Positions 16,610 through 25,648 of a stretch of DNA of 64,000 nt are shown here, piece by piece (position 1 is the stretch's first letter; the number at the start of each line of letters is the position of its first letter). The position numbers were made by a program, and so were the translations under genes. The DNA comes from Phycisphaerales bacterium. GTDB taxonomy: Bacteria; Planctomycetota; Phycisphaerae; Phycisphaerales; UBA1924. Below the pieces are notes generated by a model, which saw only the letters and a list, made by a program, of their open reading frames with translations, was not told the origin of the DNA and did not search any database. Where the stretch lies: the NCBI GenBank assembly GCA_029260555.1, contig JAJDCZ010000011.1:17561-81560 (forward strand). The letters are read 5' to 3'.

Positions 16610-17547
16610 TCAAACTTGACCATGTGACCAAGTGTTTCGGATCGCTGACAGCGGTGGATGATCTATGTCTGGAGATCGGCGAGGGTGAGATCTTCGGCTT
16701 CATCGGCCCCAACGGCGCTGGCAAAAGTACAACCATGAAAATCCTGGCATGTCTGCTTCGCCCGGATTCAGGCACCGCCAGCATCGACGGACGCAATGTC
16801 TTGAGCGATGGCAATCGCATCCGGCGAATGATCGGATACATGCCAGATTTCCTGGGTGTTTATGACGACTTGCGTGTCGATGAATACCTGCATTTTTTCG
16901 CAGCCGCATTTGGAATCCCACGCAAAAAACGCAAATCCCTGATCGACAGCGTTCTTGAACTGACAGACCTGACAGAAAAACGCAAAGCCATGGTCGATAG
17001 TTTGAGTCGCGGCATGCAACAGCGACTGGGCGTGGCGCGTGTACTCATCCATGAGCCTCGGGTCTTGCTGCTCGATGAACCTGCAAGCGGGCTGGACCCG
17101 CGCGCGCGCATCGAGATGCGCTCGCTCCTCACCGAGTTGGGAAGGATGGGCAAAGTGCTGATGGTCAGCTCGCACATTCTTTCAGAGCTTTCACAGATGT
17201 GTACCAGCATCGGGATCATCGAACGAGGCAAGCTTTTGTATTCCGGGAGCATCGAAGATGCCTACGCCAGAACCGCGACGGGTGAGCGGATTCAGATCGT
17301 GCTCGAATCGTTTGATGGTGCGCCAGATCCAGCTGTTTTCGCCGAGCGAGTCCGGAGTGATGCGCGAGTCATGAATGTGTCGTGTGAGGGGCGGGCGGTG
17401 GATGTCGAGTTGAGTGAAGGTGCGCAGGGGCATCATTTTTTGATTGAGCACGCGGTGCAGTCAGGGCAGCGGATCGCATCGTTTACGCCTTGTAAGGTTG
17501 AGCTTGAGGATGCGTTTTTGAAACTGACCAAAGGGGCTGTTCAATGA
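16606..17547 (+). CDS. ABC-2 type transporter ATPase subunit
   Basis: A 313-aa ATPase of the CcmA/NatA type. Walker A GPNGAGKS is at 34-41, the signature LSRGMQQR (Gly conserved, second position variant) near 134, and Walker B VLLLDEPASGLDPRAR near 155; the switch His is in MVSSHILSEL. The C-terminal ~85 residues form the variable domain usual in this subgroup. It overlaps the preceding gene by 4 nt (ATGA) and the permease after it by 4 nt, so these are certainly one transcript. In gliding bacteria, similar GldA/GldF pairs sit with exported Rossmann-type proteins; resemblance of the arrangement is noted, not proof of motility. Confidence 0.93.
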   Translation: MIKLDHVTKCFGSLTAVDDLCLEIGEGEIFGFIGPNGAGKSTTMKILACLLRPDSGTASIDGRNVLSDGNRIRRMIGYMPDFLGVYDDLRVDEYLHFFAAAFGIPRKKRKSLIDSVLELTDLTEKRKAMVDSLSRGMQQRLGVARVLIHEPRVLLLDEPASGLDPRARIEMRSLLTELGRMGKVLMVSSHILSELSQMCTSIGIIERGKLLYSGSIEDAYARTATGERIQIVLESFDGAPDPAVFAERVRSDARVMNVSCEGRAVDVELSEGAQGHHFLIEHAVQSGQRIASFTPCKVELEDAFLKLTKGAVQ

Positions 17548-19568
17548 GTCTGGCAGGGCGCACGCGCACTTTGGTCGCGGGGCTGAACCCGGTGTTTTTA
17601 TTTTTTGGACCCATGTTTCAGAAAGAAGTTTGTGTTGCAGGCCGCAAGAAGCTGACTTACTGGGCGCGTGGGGGGTATGCGCTGATTCTGCTCGCATTTA
17701 CCGGGCTGGTCTTTGTGGGCATGTCAAGTGAGATCACCTCGCAGTCACCGTCAATGAGATTGCAGCAAATGCAGGGGTTGGCGCCAACGCTGACGCTGAT
17801 CATGACGATCTTTCAGTTTGCGGTTTTGTCGCTGATCGCGCCAACATTGACAGCCGGTGCGATCAGCCAGGAGCGCCGCTCGCGCTCACTCTCAGCACTC
17901 ATGACCACGCCGATGACGGGGCTACAGATCGTCCTGGGCAAGCTGACCAGCAGCATTGTTCAGCTGATGATTTTGTCAATGCTCTCGCTGCCTTTGCTTT
18001 TTTCGCTGCGTGTGTTTGGCGGTGCAGATGCAGGCGTGATTCTTGCTGGTTCACTCATCACATTGACGGTGGGGATCCTGGGTGCATCTTTAGCGCTCAT
18101 GTTTTCGATCTGGCACAAACGGGCAGCGCCCGCCGTGGTCTTTGCGGTCTTTTCACTGGCGCTGATTCAGGTCGCGCCGATTACTATCGCCTTTGCGGTT
18201 GCTGGGTATCGTGGCTCGGGTCAACCCTGGTTGTTTATTGGAACTTGTGCGCCCGCAGCGATGATTGCGATCGCTGACAATCTCACCGGCGGATTCATGG
18301 GCATCGGGCAGTTTGCTCATGTCATTTGGCCCATGAACGCAGCGTACAACCTGTTGATGGCGATCGTCGTGATCGCGTATTCCAGCTATTTTGTGCGAAA
18401 AACCATGCTGGAAGATATGGGGGTAATGGCTTTGGCAACCCCAACTCAAGATGGAGCAGAATCACCTGAACCCAAAGCCCGTATAAAACGGCGCAAGCAA
18501 AAGATTCACAAAAAGATCAGCAAAACCCGTGAGATATGGGACAACCCGGTGTTATGGCGAGAGGTGCAACAACCAGCATTTGCTGGTGCTGTTGCGCCCA
18601 TTAAGATGCCAGGCTGGTTGATGTTACTGGTCGGCCTGCTCGGCGCCTTTCTGGCGATTGTGCTGATACAAACCCTCTATATGGACAGCCCGTCCATTGG
18701 AGGCATCTTCGGGATCTGTGTCTTGCTGCTGTTTTCAAGCTTCGGCATCATCACCGGCCTGGCTGGCATGACCAAAAAAAACACACTCCCCGCAACACAG
18801 TGGCTTGCGTACGGGTTTGTGTTTTTGATGATTGTCTACCTCTATCTTGAGGTTGGGCTCAATCACTATGGCATGAATGTTGCGATCAGCCTGATCGCAA
18901 TGCTGGGCTTGCTCTTCCAGGCCTCAGTGGTTTCGACATCCGCTGTTTCAGGCGAGCGTGAGTCAAGCACATGGCAGACACTCCTGACCACGCCAATGAG
19001 TGCCCGGCAGATTCTCTATGGCAAGTTCACAGGCTCGCTGCGCAGGCTGTGGATCATCGTGCTGGTGCCCGTCGTTCATCTCACCCTTGCGTCGATGGCG
19101 CACTCGGTGCATCCCGTCATCATTCCGATCCAGTTAATGCTCATGCTGGGTCCCGCGGTGATGCTGACAGGCGCGGGGCTCTTGCTGAGTCTGGTACTGC
19201 CCAAGACTGTGATGGCAACAGTCGGCAATCTGGGGCTGGCGGTCTTTTTGTGGATCATGTTGATCGTGGGTGTCGCAGCAATTGGTGGCCTGTTTGGCAT
19301 GTTTGATGCCAAACTCGAACAAATATTGCAGGCGGTGTTTTTGATCAATCCGGTATCAAATACACTGGTTTCCATAGGGGTGACATACATTGGCTATGGC
19401 TCGGGATGGCAACTGGATCTTGCCGATATACCGCCTGACCTGTCGATGGAGCCATGGCCCTACATCTGGGTCCAGGTCGGGATATTTGCAGGTTACCTTT
19501 TGGCGGGATTTGGTGCTGTGGAACTCGCCATACGGTTATTCCGCAGGTTCTCGGGTCGAGTTGCCTGA
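17544..19568 (+). CDS. ABC-2 type transporter permease, double-length
   Basis: A 674-aa membrane protein with about twelve hydrophobic segments. Two matching halves can be seen: RRSRSLSALMTTPMTGLQIVLGKL near 110-135 and ERESSTWQTLLTTPMSARQILYGKF near 470-495, the conserved amphipathic helix preceding each ABC-2 membrane domain. A Lys/Arg-rich cytoplasmic linker (near 310-325) separates the halves. It thus looks like a fused dimer of permease units paired with the ATPase upstream (4-nt overlap). It is the last tightly coupled gene of the train; a gap of 106 nt follows. Substrate unknown. Confidence 0.9.
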   Translation: MSLAGRTRTLVAGLNPVFLFFGPMFQKEVCVAGRKKLTYWARGGYALILLAFTGLVFVGMSSEITSQSPSMRLQQMQGLAPTLTLIMTIFQFAVLSLIAPTLTAGAISQERRSRSLSALMTTPMTGLQIVLGKLTSSIVQLMILSMLSLPLLFSLRVFGGADAGVILAGSLITLTVGILGASLALMFSIWHKRAAPAVVFAVFSLALIQVAPITIAFAVAGYRGSGQPWLFIGTCAPAAMIAIADNLTGGFMGIGQFAHVIWPMNAAYNLLMAIVVIAYSSYFVRKTMLEDMGVMALATPTQDGAESPEPKARIKRRKQKIHKKISKTREIWDNPVLWREVQQPAFAGAVAPIKMPGWLMLLVGLLGAFLAIVLIQTLYMDSPSIGGIFGICVLLLFSSFGIITGLAGMTKKNTLPATQWLAYGFVFLMIVYLYLEVGLNHYGMNVAISLIAMLGLLFQASVVSTSAVSGERESSTWQTLLTTPMSARQILYGKFTGSLRRLWIIVLVPVVHLTLASMAHSVHPVIIPIQLMLMLGPAVMLTGAGLLLSLVLPKTVMATVGNLGLAVFLWIMLIVGVAAIGGLFGMFDAKLEQILQAVFLINPVSNTLVSIGVTYIGYGSGWQLDLADIPPDLSMEPWPYIWVQVGIFAGYLLAGFGAVELAIRLFRRFSGRVA

Positions 19569-19674
19569 GCAGATCGCCTCTTTGTGAGAAAGTGACTGGA
19601 AATACCAGGTCATTGCTTGCCAATGATCAGTTCGGGTAGTCTGTGCAAAGAGTCGAATCCTGCGAGGCTTGTTG

Positions 19675-21108
19675 ATGATCTGCAAGAGTTGTCATTATCC
19701 GCTGACCAACATCAGGGATCGAGTGTGTCCCGAGTGTGGCTCGCCATTTTTGCCCAGCGACTTTGAGCTGGTCCCCAACTCGGTGGAGTTTTGCTGTCCG
19801 CATTGTGCGCAGGCATACTTCGGCACCGACAATCGCGGACATCTGGAACCCGTCTTGTTTACATGCTCAAGTTGCCAGACGCACATCCATATGGACGAAA
19901 TGACCCTCAAGCCCGCAGAGGATCTAACCCCCATCCAGTGCATCATGGTTCAGAACCCATGGCTCATCAGACCCCGAGGCTCGTTTTTCAAAGCCTGGTT
20001 CCGAACCGCATGGTGGGCGATGATTCGCCCCGGTTCGCTGATCAGTGGGCACACAGATAACAACACCACAACTCGAGCATGGCATTACCTGCTGGCCATG
20101 ATCGTGATTGTCTATACGCTCACCATGTTGCCATTTATGTTGCTCTTTGGAGTCATCGCCATCTCATCAGGAGGCAGCCTGGCGATGCTCGCCCCGACAT
20201 TGGTCGTCTGGATCATTGCCATTCTCATAGGCCTGGTTTCAACGGTTGTTTTTACCATCATCTGGGCTTGGACAATCAACCTGATACTCAAGCTGACCGG
20301 AACCTGTGAAGGCACCTGTGGCTCAACCATTCGAGCATTGTGCTATGCATCAGGTGCCAATCTGGCATCGGCGGTCCCGTGCCTGGGATCATACTTTGGA
20401 TGGCTCTGGTGGCTGGCAGCTGCTGTGTTTACCGTCAAACAGACGCATCGAATCAGTGGCCTAAGAGCGTCCCTTGCCACACTCGCATTCCCATCGTTGA
20501 TACTTGCAATCACCATTGGCCTGTATGTCTGGTTCATTGTCTGGTCAGTCAATACCGCAGCAACCATGCCCAGAGCGATGCAGACACAGACATTCAATAG
20601 CCAGCCATTGCTCGCCCAACTGGTTCAAACCCAGACAGATCAGGAGGTGTATCCAGCACATGCTCTTGAACTGATGGACATGGTCACGATTACGCCTCAG
20701 TCCTATTTGACGCAGTATTCCAGCACACCACTCTGGGCGATCAATGTGGGCGATTACACACTGGATCAGTTCTTCAGCATGAGCCACCAGGAACGCGACA
20801 AGGCTGTCCAGGCTCAGGCTGCGATCATCAAGGCGTCGGGCCAATCAGTGTATCGCGTGGGAGACACTGTGTTCACCTATGCAGGTTTGGAACCGCATCA
20901 AGACATCGACGAGCTGTGGCTATTCATCCGCTGGCCTGATCCGAAGTGGAACGACTCCCTTGCTGCTGACGATACCGTCACGATTGGCAAAATGAATGCG
21001 TCAACGGCGGAGGTCAGCGTCGAATCGTTTGACCAGTTATTGATAGATCAGAACAAGCTGCGCAAATCGCTGGGGCTTGAGCCGATCCCCAATCCTGAGC
21101 AGGACTGA
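19675..21108 (+). CDS. Zinc-ribbon membrane protein, Yip1-like
   Basis: A 477-aa protein started at ATG 19675; a TTG at 19669 is the alternative. The N-terminus has two Cys-pair zinc ribbons: CKSCHYPL/CPECGSPF (residues 3-25) and CPHCAQ/CSSCQ (about 42-70). After a short amphipathic region come about five membrane helices (about 140-290) with spacing like Yip1-type proteins, and a soluble C-terminal domain of about 180 residues with no recognised motif. Zinc-ribbon plus Yip1-like proteins are frequent in planctomycetes, with unknown role. It lies 106 nt after the ABC permease, so it may be read from the same transcript or have its own promoter. Confidence 0.7.
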   Translation: MICKSCHYPLTNIRDRVCPECGSPFLPSDFELVPNSVEFCCPHCAQAYFGTDNRGHLEPVLFTCSSCQTHIHMDEMTLKPAEDLTPIQCIMVQNPWLIRPRGSFFKAWFRTAWWAMIRPGSLISGHTDNNTTTRAWHYLLAMIVIVYTLTMLPFMLLFGVIAISSGGSLAMLAPTLVVWIIAILIGLVSTVVFTIIWAWTINLILKLTGTCEGTCGSTIRALCYASGANLASAVPCLGSYFGWLWWLAAAVFTVKQTHRISGLRASLATLAFPSLILAITIGLYVWFIVWSVNTAATMPRAMQTQTFNSQPLLAQLVQTQTDQEVYPAHALELMDMVTITPQSYLTQYSSTPLWAINVGDYTLDQFFSMSHQERDKAVQAQAAIIKASGQSVYRVGDTVFTYAGLEPHQDIDELWLFIRWPDPKWNDSLAADDTVTIGKMNASTAEVSVESFDQLLIDQNKLRKSLGLEPIPNPEQD

Positions 21109-21211
21109 TGCAACCATCTCAGCATGTTGCGTTAGACACATGAAATTTGTCGCACTCCTGTGACGCATTGCTCAACTCTGCATCCAACCATGAAACACGG
21201 AGAAAACACCC

Positions 21212-21919
21212 ATGGCCAATATTCTTGTCGTAGGCCCACATCCAGATGATCAAGAGTTGGGCATGGGTGGCACCATCGCCAAGCTTGTCAGCCAGAACCA
21301 CCGTGTGCTGTTGCTGGACATGACCAATGGCGAGCCCACGCCTTATGGCGACCCTGAAACACGAGCTGTCGAGGCTGCCAAGGCTGCTGAGATATTGTCC
21401 TCGCCTGAGAATCCCGTGCAGAGGCATCTGCTTGAGCTTCCCAACCGATCTGTCGAGCACACGCTCCAAGCCAGGCACAAGGTGGCAGGCGTCATCCGCA
21501 GGCACCAGGCAGAGATCATCTTCGTGCCTTTCCCTGAAGATGCCCATCCCGACCATCGCGCCGTCACCCGCATCGTTGAAGATGCCCGGTTTGATGCCAA
21601 GCTGACCAAAGTTTCCATGCCCGGCGACGAGGATCAGCCTCCGATTTATCCAAGGTGGCTGTTTTACTATTATGCATCTCACCTGCGCTGGGTCGCCAAT
21701 CCGAACTTTATCATGGATATCACGGGGTTTGAAGCCCGCAAGATCGAATCGATCCGTGCCTATCACACCCAGTTCGTGCTGCCTGAGAAGAATCAGCAAG
21801 TGGTGAAATGGGTTGAAGCTGGGGCGATCTATTTCGGTTCACGCATCGGGGTCGCTGGGGGTGAGCCGTTTTATACCAAAGAGCCCATCGGGCTGACGAG
21901 CCTTGGCTCGTTGTCGTAG
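21212..21919 (+). CDS. PIG-L (LmbE) family zinc-dependent deacetylase
   Basis: A 235-aa cytoplasmic enzyme of the PIG-L fold, which removes acetyl groups from N-acetylglucosamine-type substrates (for example in bacillithiol or glycolipid synthesis). The zinc-binding GPHPDDQELG is at 8-17 (H10, D13) and the second ligand segment HPDHRAVT near 113-120. An ATG at 21212 follows a GGAG six to nine bases upstream. The family match and full length (typical 220-240 aa) are clear, and bacillithiol-type BshB is a reasonable reading, but no bshA or bshC is nearby, so the substrate is left open. Confidence 0.88.
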   Translation: MANILVVGPHPDDQELGMGGTIAKLVSQNHRVLLLDMTNGEPTPYGDPETRAVEAAKAAEILSSPENPVQRHLLELPNRSVEHTLQARHKVAGVIRRHQAEIIFVPFPEDAHPDHRAVTRIVEDARFDAKLTKVSMPGDEDQPPIYPRWLFYYYASHLRWVANPNFIMDITGFEARKIESIRAYHTQFVLPEKNQQVVKWVEAGAIYFGSRIGVAGGEPFYTKEPIGLTSLGSLS

Positions 21920-21984
21920 ACCAACTTGCCCATGATCGCCCCTCCCAGCCCCCCTCGGGCCAGCTTGGGCGATACCATCATCGC

Positions 21985-23367
21985 GTGAACCCGACCGTGC
22001 AACTTCTTGAGCCAGAGATGCGCGAGCTGATCAACAGCAGCCGATACGCTGAGTTGCGCCAAGTCTTGCACACACTGCCCCCTGCGGATGTGGCAGACCT
22101 TCTGGATTCGCTTGAGCCGGTCGATGCTGCAGTCGCGTTCCGGTTTCTTCAGCGGGATAATGCTGGTGAAGCCTTCGCTGAGCTGGAACCCGACAAGCAG
22201 GAAGCCCTGATCGAAGAGCTGGGAGCTGACGGCTCAAGGCGTGTCATCGAAGCAATGGACCCCGACGACCGGGCTGAGCTGATCGATGAACTGCCCTCCC
22301 AGATCGCCAAACGGGTGATTGCCTCCCTGAGCCCTGAAGACCGCCGCATCACCCAGGCGATCCTGGGTTATCCCGCCCAGAGCGTGGGCAGGCACATGAC
22401 GCCAGACTATGTCCGCGTCAGACCCGACTGGACTGCTGATCAAGCCATCGAACACATCCGCAAGTATGGTCGCGATGCTGAAACCATCAACTGGGTCTAC
22501 ATCGTCGATGATGCAGGTCATCTCATTGATGACATTCACCTGCGAAGCCTGCTTCTGGCTGATCAGTCGCTGATGATTCAACAGCTCATGGACGACCGGT
22601 TCATCGCGCTCTCAGCTTCAGACGATCAGGAAGAAGCTGTACGGCTCATGAATCGCTATGACCGCTCAGCCCTGCCCGTGGTTGACAGCAAAGGCATCTT
22701 GCTGGGCATTGTCACCTACGACGACATTGCGGATGTTGCTGAAGAAGAAGCAACCGAAGACATCCACAAACTTGGCGGCATGGAGGCGCTCAATCGCCCC
22801 TACATGCAAACCGGCATCGTGGAGATGTTCAAAAAACGCGGACTCTGGCTGGCGATTCTGTTCGTGGGGCAGACCATCACCGTGCTGGTGCTGAGCACCT
22901 TTGAAGATCAGCTGGGTCACAAAAAACTGGCGCTCTTTATCCCGCTGGTGATCTCCTGTGGAGGCAACTCGGGAAGTCAGGCAGCCACGCTCGTCACCCG
23001 TGCGCTGGCTCTTGAAGAGATCCTTGCAAAGGACTGGTTCAGGGTCATTGGCAGAGAGTTGCTCACCGGTGCGTCGATTGGTTTGATGCTCGGCCTGCTG
23101 GGTGTGATCAATGTGTTTTTATTGTCACTCGTCGGGATCACGGGTCAAGAATATGTACTCAGGCTGGCCATGACAGTGGGCGGCTCGGTGATGGGCGTGG
23201 TGCTTTGGGGAACGGTGCTGGGGTCACTTTTACCGATCGTGCTCAAACGCATGGGCCTTGATCCGGGCGTGGCATCGACACCCATGGTCGCAACGCTGAT
23301 GGATACTTCAGGCATGCTGATCTACTTTGCAATAGCAATGATCCTGCTCAGCGGCATCCAGCTCTGA
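21985..23367 (+). CDS. mgtE: Magnesium transporter MgtE
   Basis: A 460-aa Mg2+ channel of normal family length. The N-terminal MgtE domain (residues 20-130, superhelical, rich in L-x-x-L and D-P-D-D repeats) is followed by two CBS domains (about 135-255), a plug helix, and five membrane helices from about 285. The pore signature ISCGGNSGSQAATLVTRALALGE-like segment is present near 330 (CGGNSGSQAATLVTRAL). The GTG at 21985 is the start. Family members close when cytoplasmic Mg2+ binds the N and CBS domains. It converges on the P-type ATPase gene with 40 nt between stops. Confidence 0.95.
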   Translation: MNPTVQLLEPEMRELINSSRYAELRQVLHTLPPADVADLLDSLEPVDAAVAFRFLQRDNAGEAFAELEPDKQEALIEELGADGSRRVIEAMDPDDRAELIDELPSQIAKRVIASLSPEDRRITQAILGYPAQSVGRHMTPDYVRVRPDWTADQAIEHIRKYGRDAETINWVYIVDDAGHLIDDIHLRSLLLADQSLMIQQLMDDRFIALSASDDQEEAVRLMNRYDRSALPVVDSKGILLGIVTYDDIADVAEEEATEDIHKLGGMEALNRPYMQTGIVEMFKKRGLWLAILFVGQTITVLVLSTFEDQLGHKKLALFIPLVISCGGNSGSQAATLVTRALALEEILAKDWFRVIGRELLTGASIGLMLGLLGVINVFLLSLVGITGQEYVLRLAMTVGGSVMGVVLWGTVLGSLLPIVLKRMGLDPGVASTPMVATLMDTSGMLIYFAIAMILLSGIQL

Positions 23368-23407
23368 GTTGCATCCTGCCCACCAGATTCACACACCAGA
23401 TAAACGG

Positions 23408-25438
23408 TCAAGTCGCCTGCGAACTGAGCCCGCGGATAGACGCTTCTCGGCGCGTGATTGTCTGAGGCTGATCGTGCAAGCCGCTCTCTGCAAAGTTCTC
23501 ACCAAAGCGGAACAGGCGGAAGCTGTTGCCGATGACAAAGACATCGCCCAGGAAGTGGTACAGCGCCGCTGCGGGAACATTCAGGTGCCCGGTTGCTGCA
23601 AGTGTCAGCCCGATGAGTGCAATCAAAATCGACGCAGCAATGTTCTGCGCCACGATAATGCGTGCTTTGCGGGAAAGTTCGATCAGGAATGGGATGCGCG
23701 CCAGGTCATCGGTCATCAGGGCGATGCCTGCTGAGTTTGTCGCGATGTCTGAGCCACTAAGACCCATGGCGATTCCCACATCAGCTTCTGCCAGCGAAGG
23801 CCCATCATTGATTCCATCACCCACCATCAGAGTGTGATTGCCCTGACGGTTCATGGTCTGGATCAGTTCATGCTTTTCTTCAGGCAGGCACTCTGCCTCG
23901 ATGCTGTCCACACCCACCGCGACACCCACGCGCTTGGCCACGCTGAGCCGATCACCCGTAAACATGGCAATCTGCCGAACGCCCAGCTCACGAAGCCGAT
24001 CCATTACGCCCCGAGTCTGAGGCCTGATCCTGTCTTCCAGCCCCACCGCACCAAGATACTTCCCATCACGCATCACATGAACGCCCGACATCCCCTCAAT
24101 GCGTGATTCAACCGACGAAACCTGCTCCTGAATCTCAGGATGAAGCTCTATCAGCCACGAGCTTCGGCCCGCGCAGATCTCACCCATGCTGGTATTGGCA
24201 CGAACACCCCGGCCATGGAACTCTTCAAAATCATCTGAACCATCGACCTCAATGCGAGCCGCCTTGGCGGTTGTAATAATGGACTGCGCAAGCGGGTGGT
24301 TCGAGTGTTGCTCGCCATTGGCTGCAGCGGTCAAAAGCTCGGCACCCTCAATGCCCTCAGCAGGTGCCAGCTTGGACACGCCGAACTTGCCCGTCGTGAG
24401 CGTTCCTGTTTTATCCAGAATCACCGTGTCAATGGTGGCTGATGCTTCCAGATAATCGGTTTGCTTAATCAAAATGCCCAGCCGGGCTGCGGCTGCAAAC
24501 GCAGCCACCATCGCTGTGGGAAAACTCAAGAGCAGTGCTGCCGGGCAGGTCACCACCAGCACAGTCACCGCGGTTTCAATAGCAATATCCCGGGTTGCAG
24601 GGTTCTGGCTTTTTACAAACAGCACAATCAATGCGACCGACAGCGCCACGGGCACAAAGAACCGGGCGACCTGCTCAATAAGAAGCTGCTTTGGGCTTCG
24701 ACTCTGCTCTGCTTCGCGGATGAGTTGCGTGACCTTGCCAATGGTCGTCTCTGCACCCACATAATCAACGCGAATATCAAGATTACCCGTCAGGTTCGAT
24801 GTACCTGCGTATACCTCGTCACCCACCTGTACATCCACTGGCACCGACTCACCCGTCAAGGATGCCTGATTAATCGTGGTTCTCCCCGCAACAACATGGC
24901 CATCAACAGGTAGATTCTCACCAGGTCTGACGCGAACCAGCGCACCGACACGAACATCCGCCAGGGCGATCTCCTTCTCGTTGCCTTGATCATCGACAAT
25001 GCGAGCGATGTCAGGCGTCAGATGGAGCAGTTCAGCAATGGCGCGCTGGGCACCCCAGGCTGACCGCCTGAGAAACTGATCAGCGATCAAAAGAATAAAC
25101 GCCAGATACCCGGCGGTTTCATATCGCCCTGTAACAAACGCTGCTGTGATCGCCAATGCTGCCAGCGAGCTGGACGAAGCTTTGTGCTTGGTCAGTTCTT
25201 TGAACGCAGCTCGAATCAAAGGGGCTCCCAGCAGGATCGCTCCGACCATGGCTGGTATCACCACCACCTGATCAGATATCCAGTGCCAACTCTTGGCGAT
25301 GGTCGTACACGCAACCAGCAACACACCGATGAAATAAATGAACAAATGCCACTCGGTGATTTCTATCTCATGGTGTGCACAGCACTCCATGCCCTCATGC
25401 TCGTGCTCAGCGTGATCCTGGTGCTCATGGGTTGACAT
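23408..25438 (-). CDS. P1B-type heavy-metal ATPase with a CPA motif
   Basis: A 676-aa metal-transporting P-type ATPase. ATG 25438 is chosen since GGAG lies 10 nt upstream; an earlier start at 25513 is open but lacks one. The N-terminus (1-25) is His/Glu-rich with a Cys-Cys pair and replaces the usual HMA domain. Conserved parts are present: TGES actuator loop, phosphorylation D342 in DKTGTLT, HP motif in SNHPLAQS, and GDGINDGPSLAEADVG. The metal-binding motif on helix six, usually Cys-Pro-Cys or a variant, reads C298-P299-A300. The metal is therefore uncertain; Zn/Cd/Co export by the His-rich end is a guess. Confidence 0.9.
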   Translation of the reverse strand: MSTHEHQDHAEHEHEGMECCAHHEIEITEWHLFIYFIGVLLVACTTIAKSWHWISDQVVVIPAMVGAILLGAPLIRAAFKELTKHKASSSSLAALAITAAFVTGRYETAGYLAFILLIADQFLRRSAWGAQRAIAELLHLTPDIARIVDDQGNEKEIALADVRVGALVRVRPGENLPVDGHVVAGRTTINQASLTGESVPVDVQVGDEVYAGTSNLTGNLDIRVDYVGAETTIGKVTQLIREAEQSRSPKQLLIEQVARFFVPVALSVALIVLFVKSQNPATRDIAIETAVTVLVVTCPAALLLSFPTAMVAAFAAAARLGILIKQTDYLEASATIDTVILDKTGTLTTGKFGVSKLAPAEGIEGAELLTAAANGEQHSNHPLAQSIITTAKAARIEVDGSDDFEEFHGRGVRANTSMGEICAGRSSWLIELHPEIQEQVSSVESRIEGMSGVHVMRDGKYLGAVGLEDRIRPQTRGVMDRLRELGVRQIAMFTGDRLSVAKRVGVAVGVDSIEAECLPEEKHELIQTMNRQGNHTLMVGDGINDGPSLAEADVGIAMGLSGSDIATNSAGIALMTDDLARIPFLIELSRKARIIVAQNIAASILIALIGLTLAATGHLNVPAAALYHFLGDVFVIGNSFRLFRFGENFAESGLHDQPQTITRREASIRGLSSQAT

Positions 25439-25648
25439 TGACGCGATTACTCCATCAAAACGAAATGACATTGCCAGTTCCTGCACCCCTCCCAATTCCC
25501 CATCCGCATGCAAGACTGGCTGGACACTCTAAAAACTTGAGCCTGATGGTAGGGACTCTGATTGCCCGACGCGATGCTCGTCCAGCAGGTACGATGTATC
25601 CCATTGTGAGGTTCGATCCGCTTGGCGTAACCATAAGGAAATCTTCAG

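Noticed and set aside
25600..25640. GGTTCGATCC resembling a tRNA T-loop
   Set aside because: The flanking bases do not pair as a T-stem and no acceptor, D or anticodon arm can be built around it.
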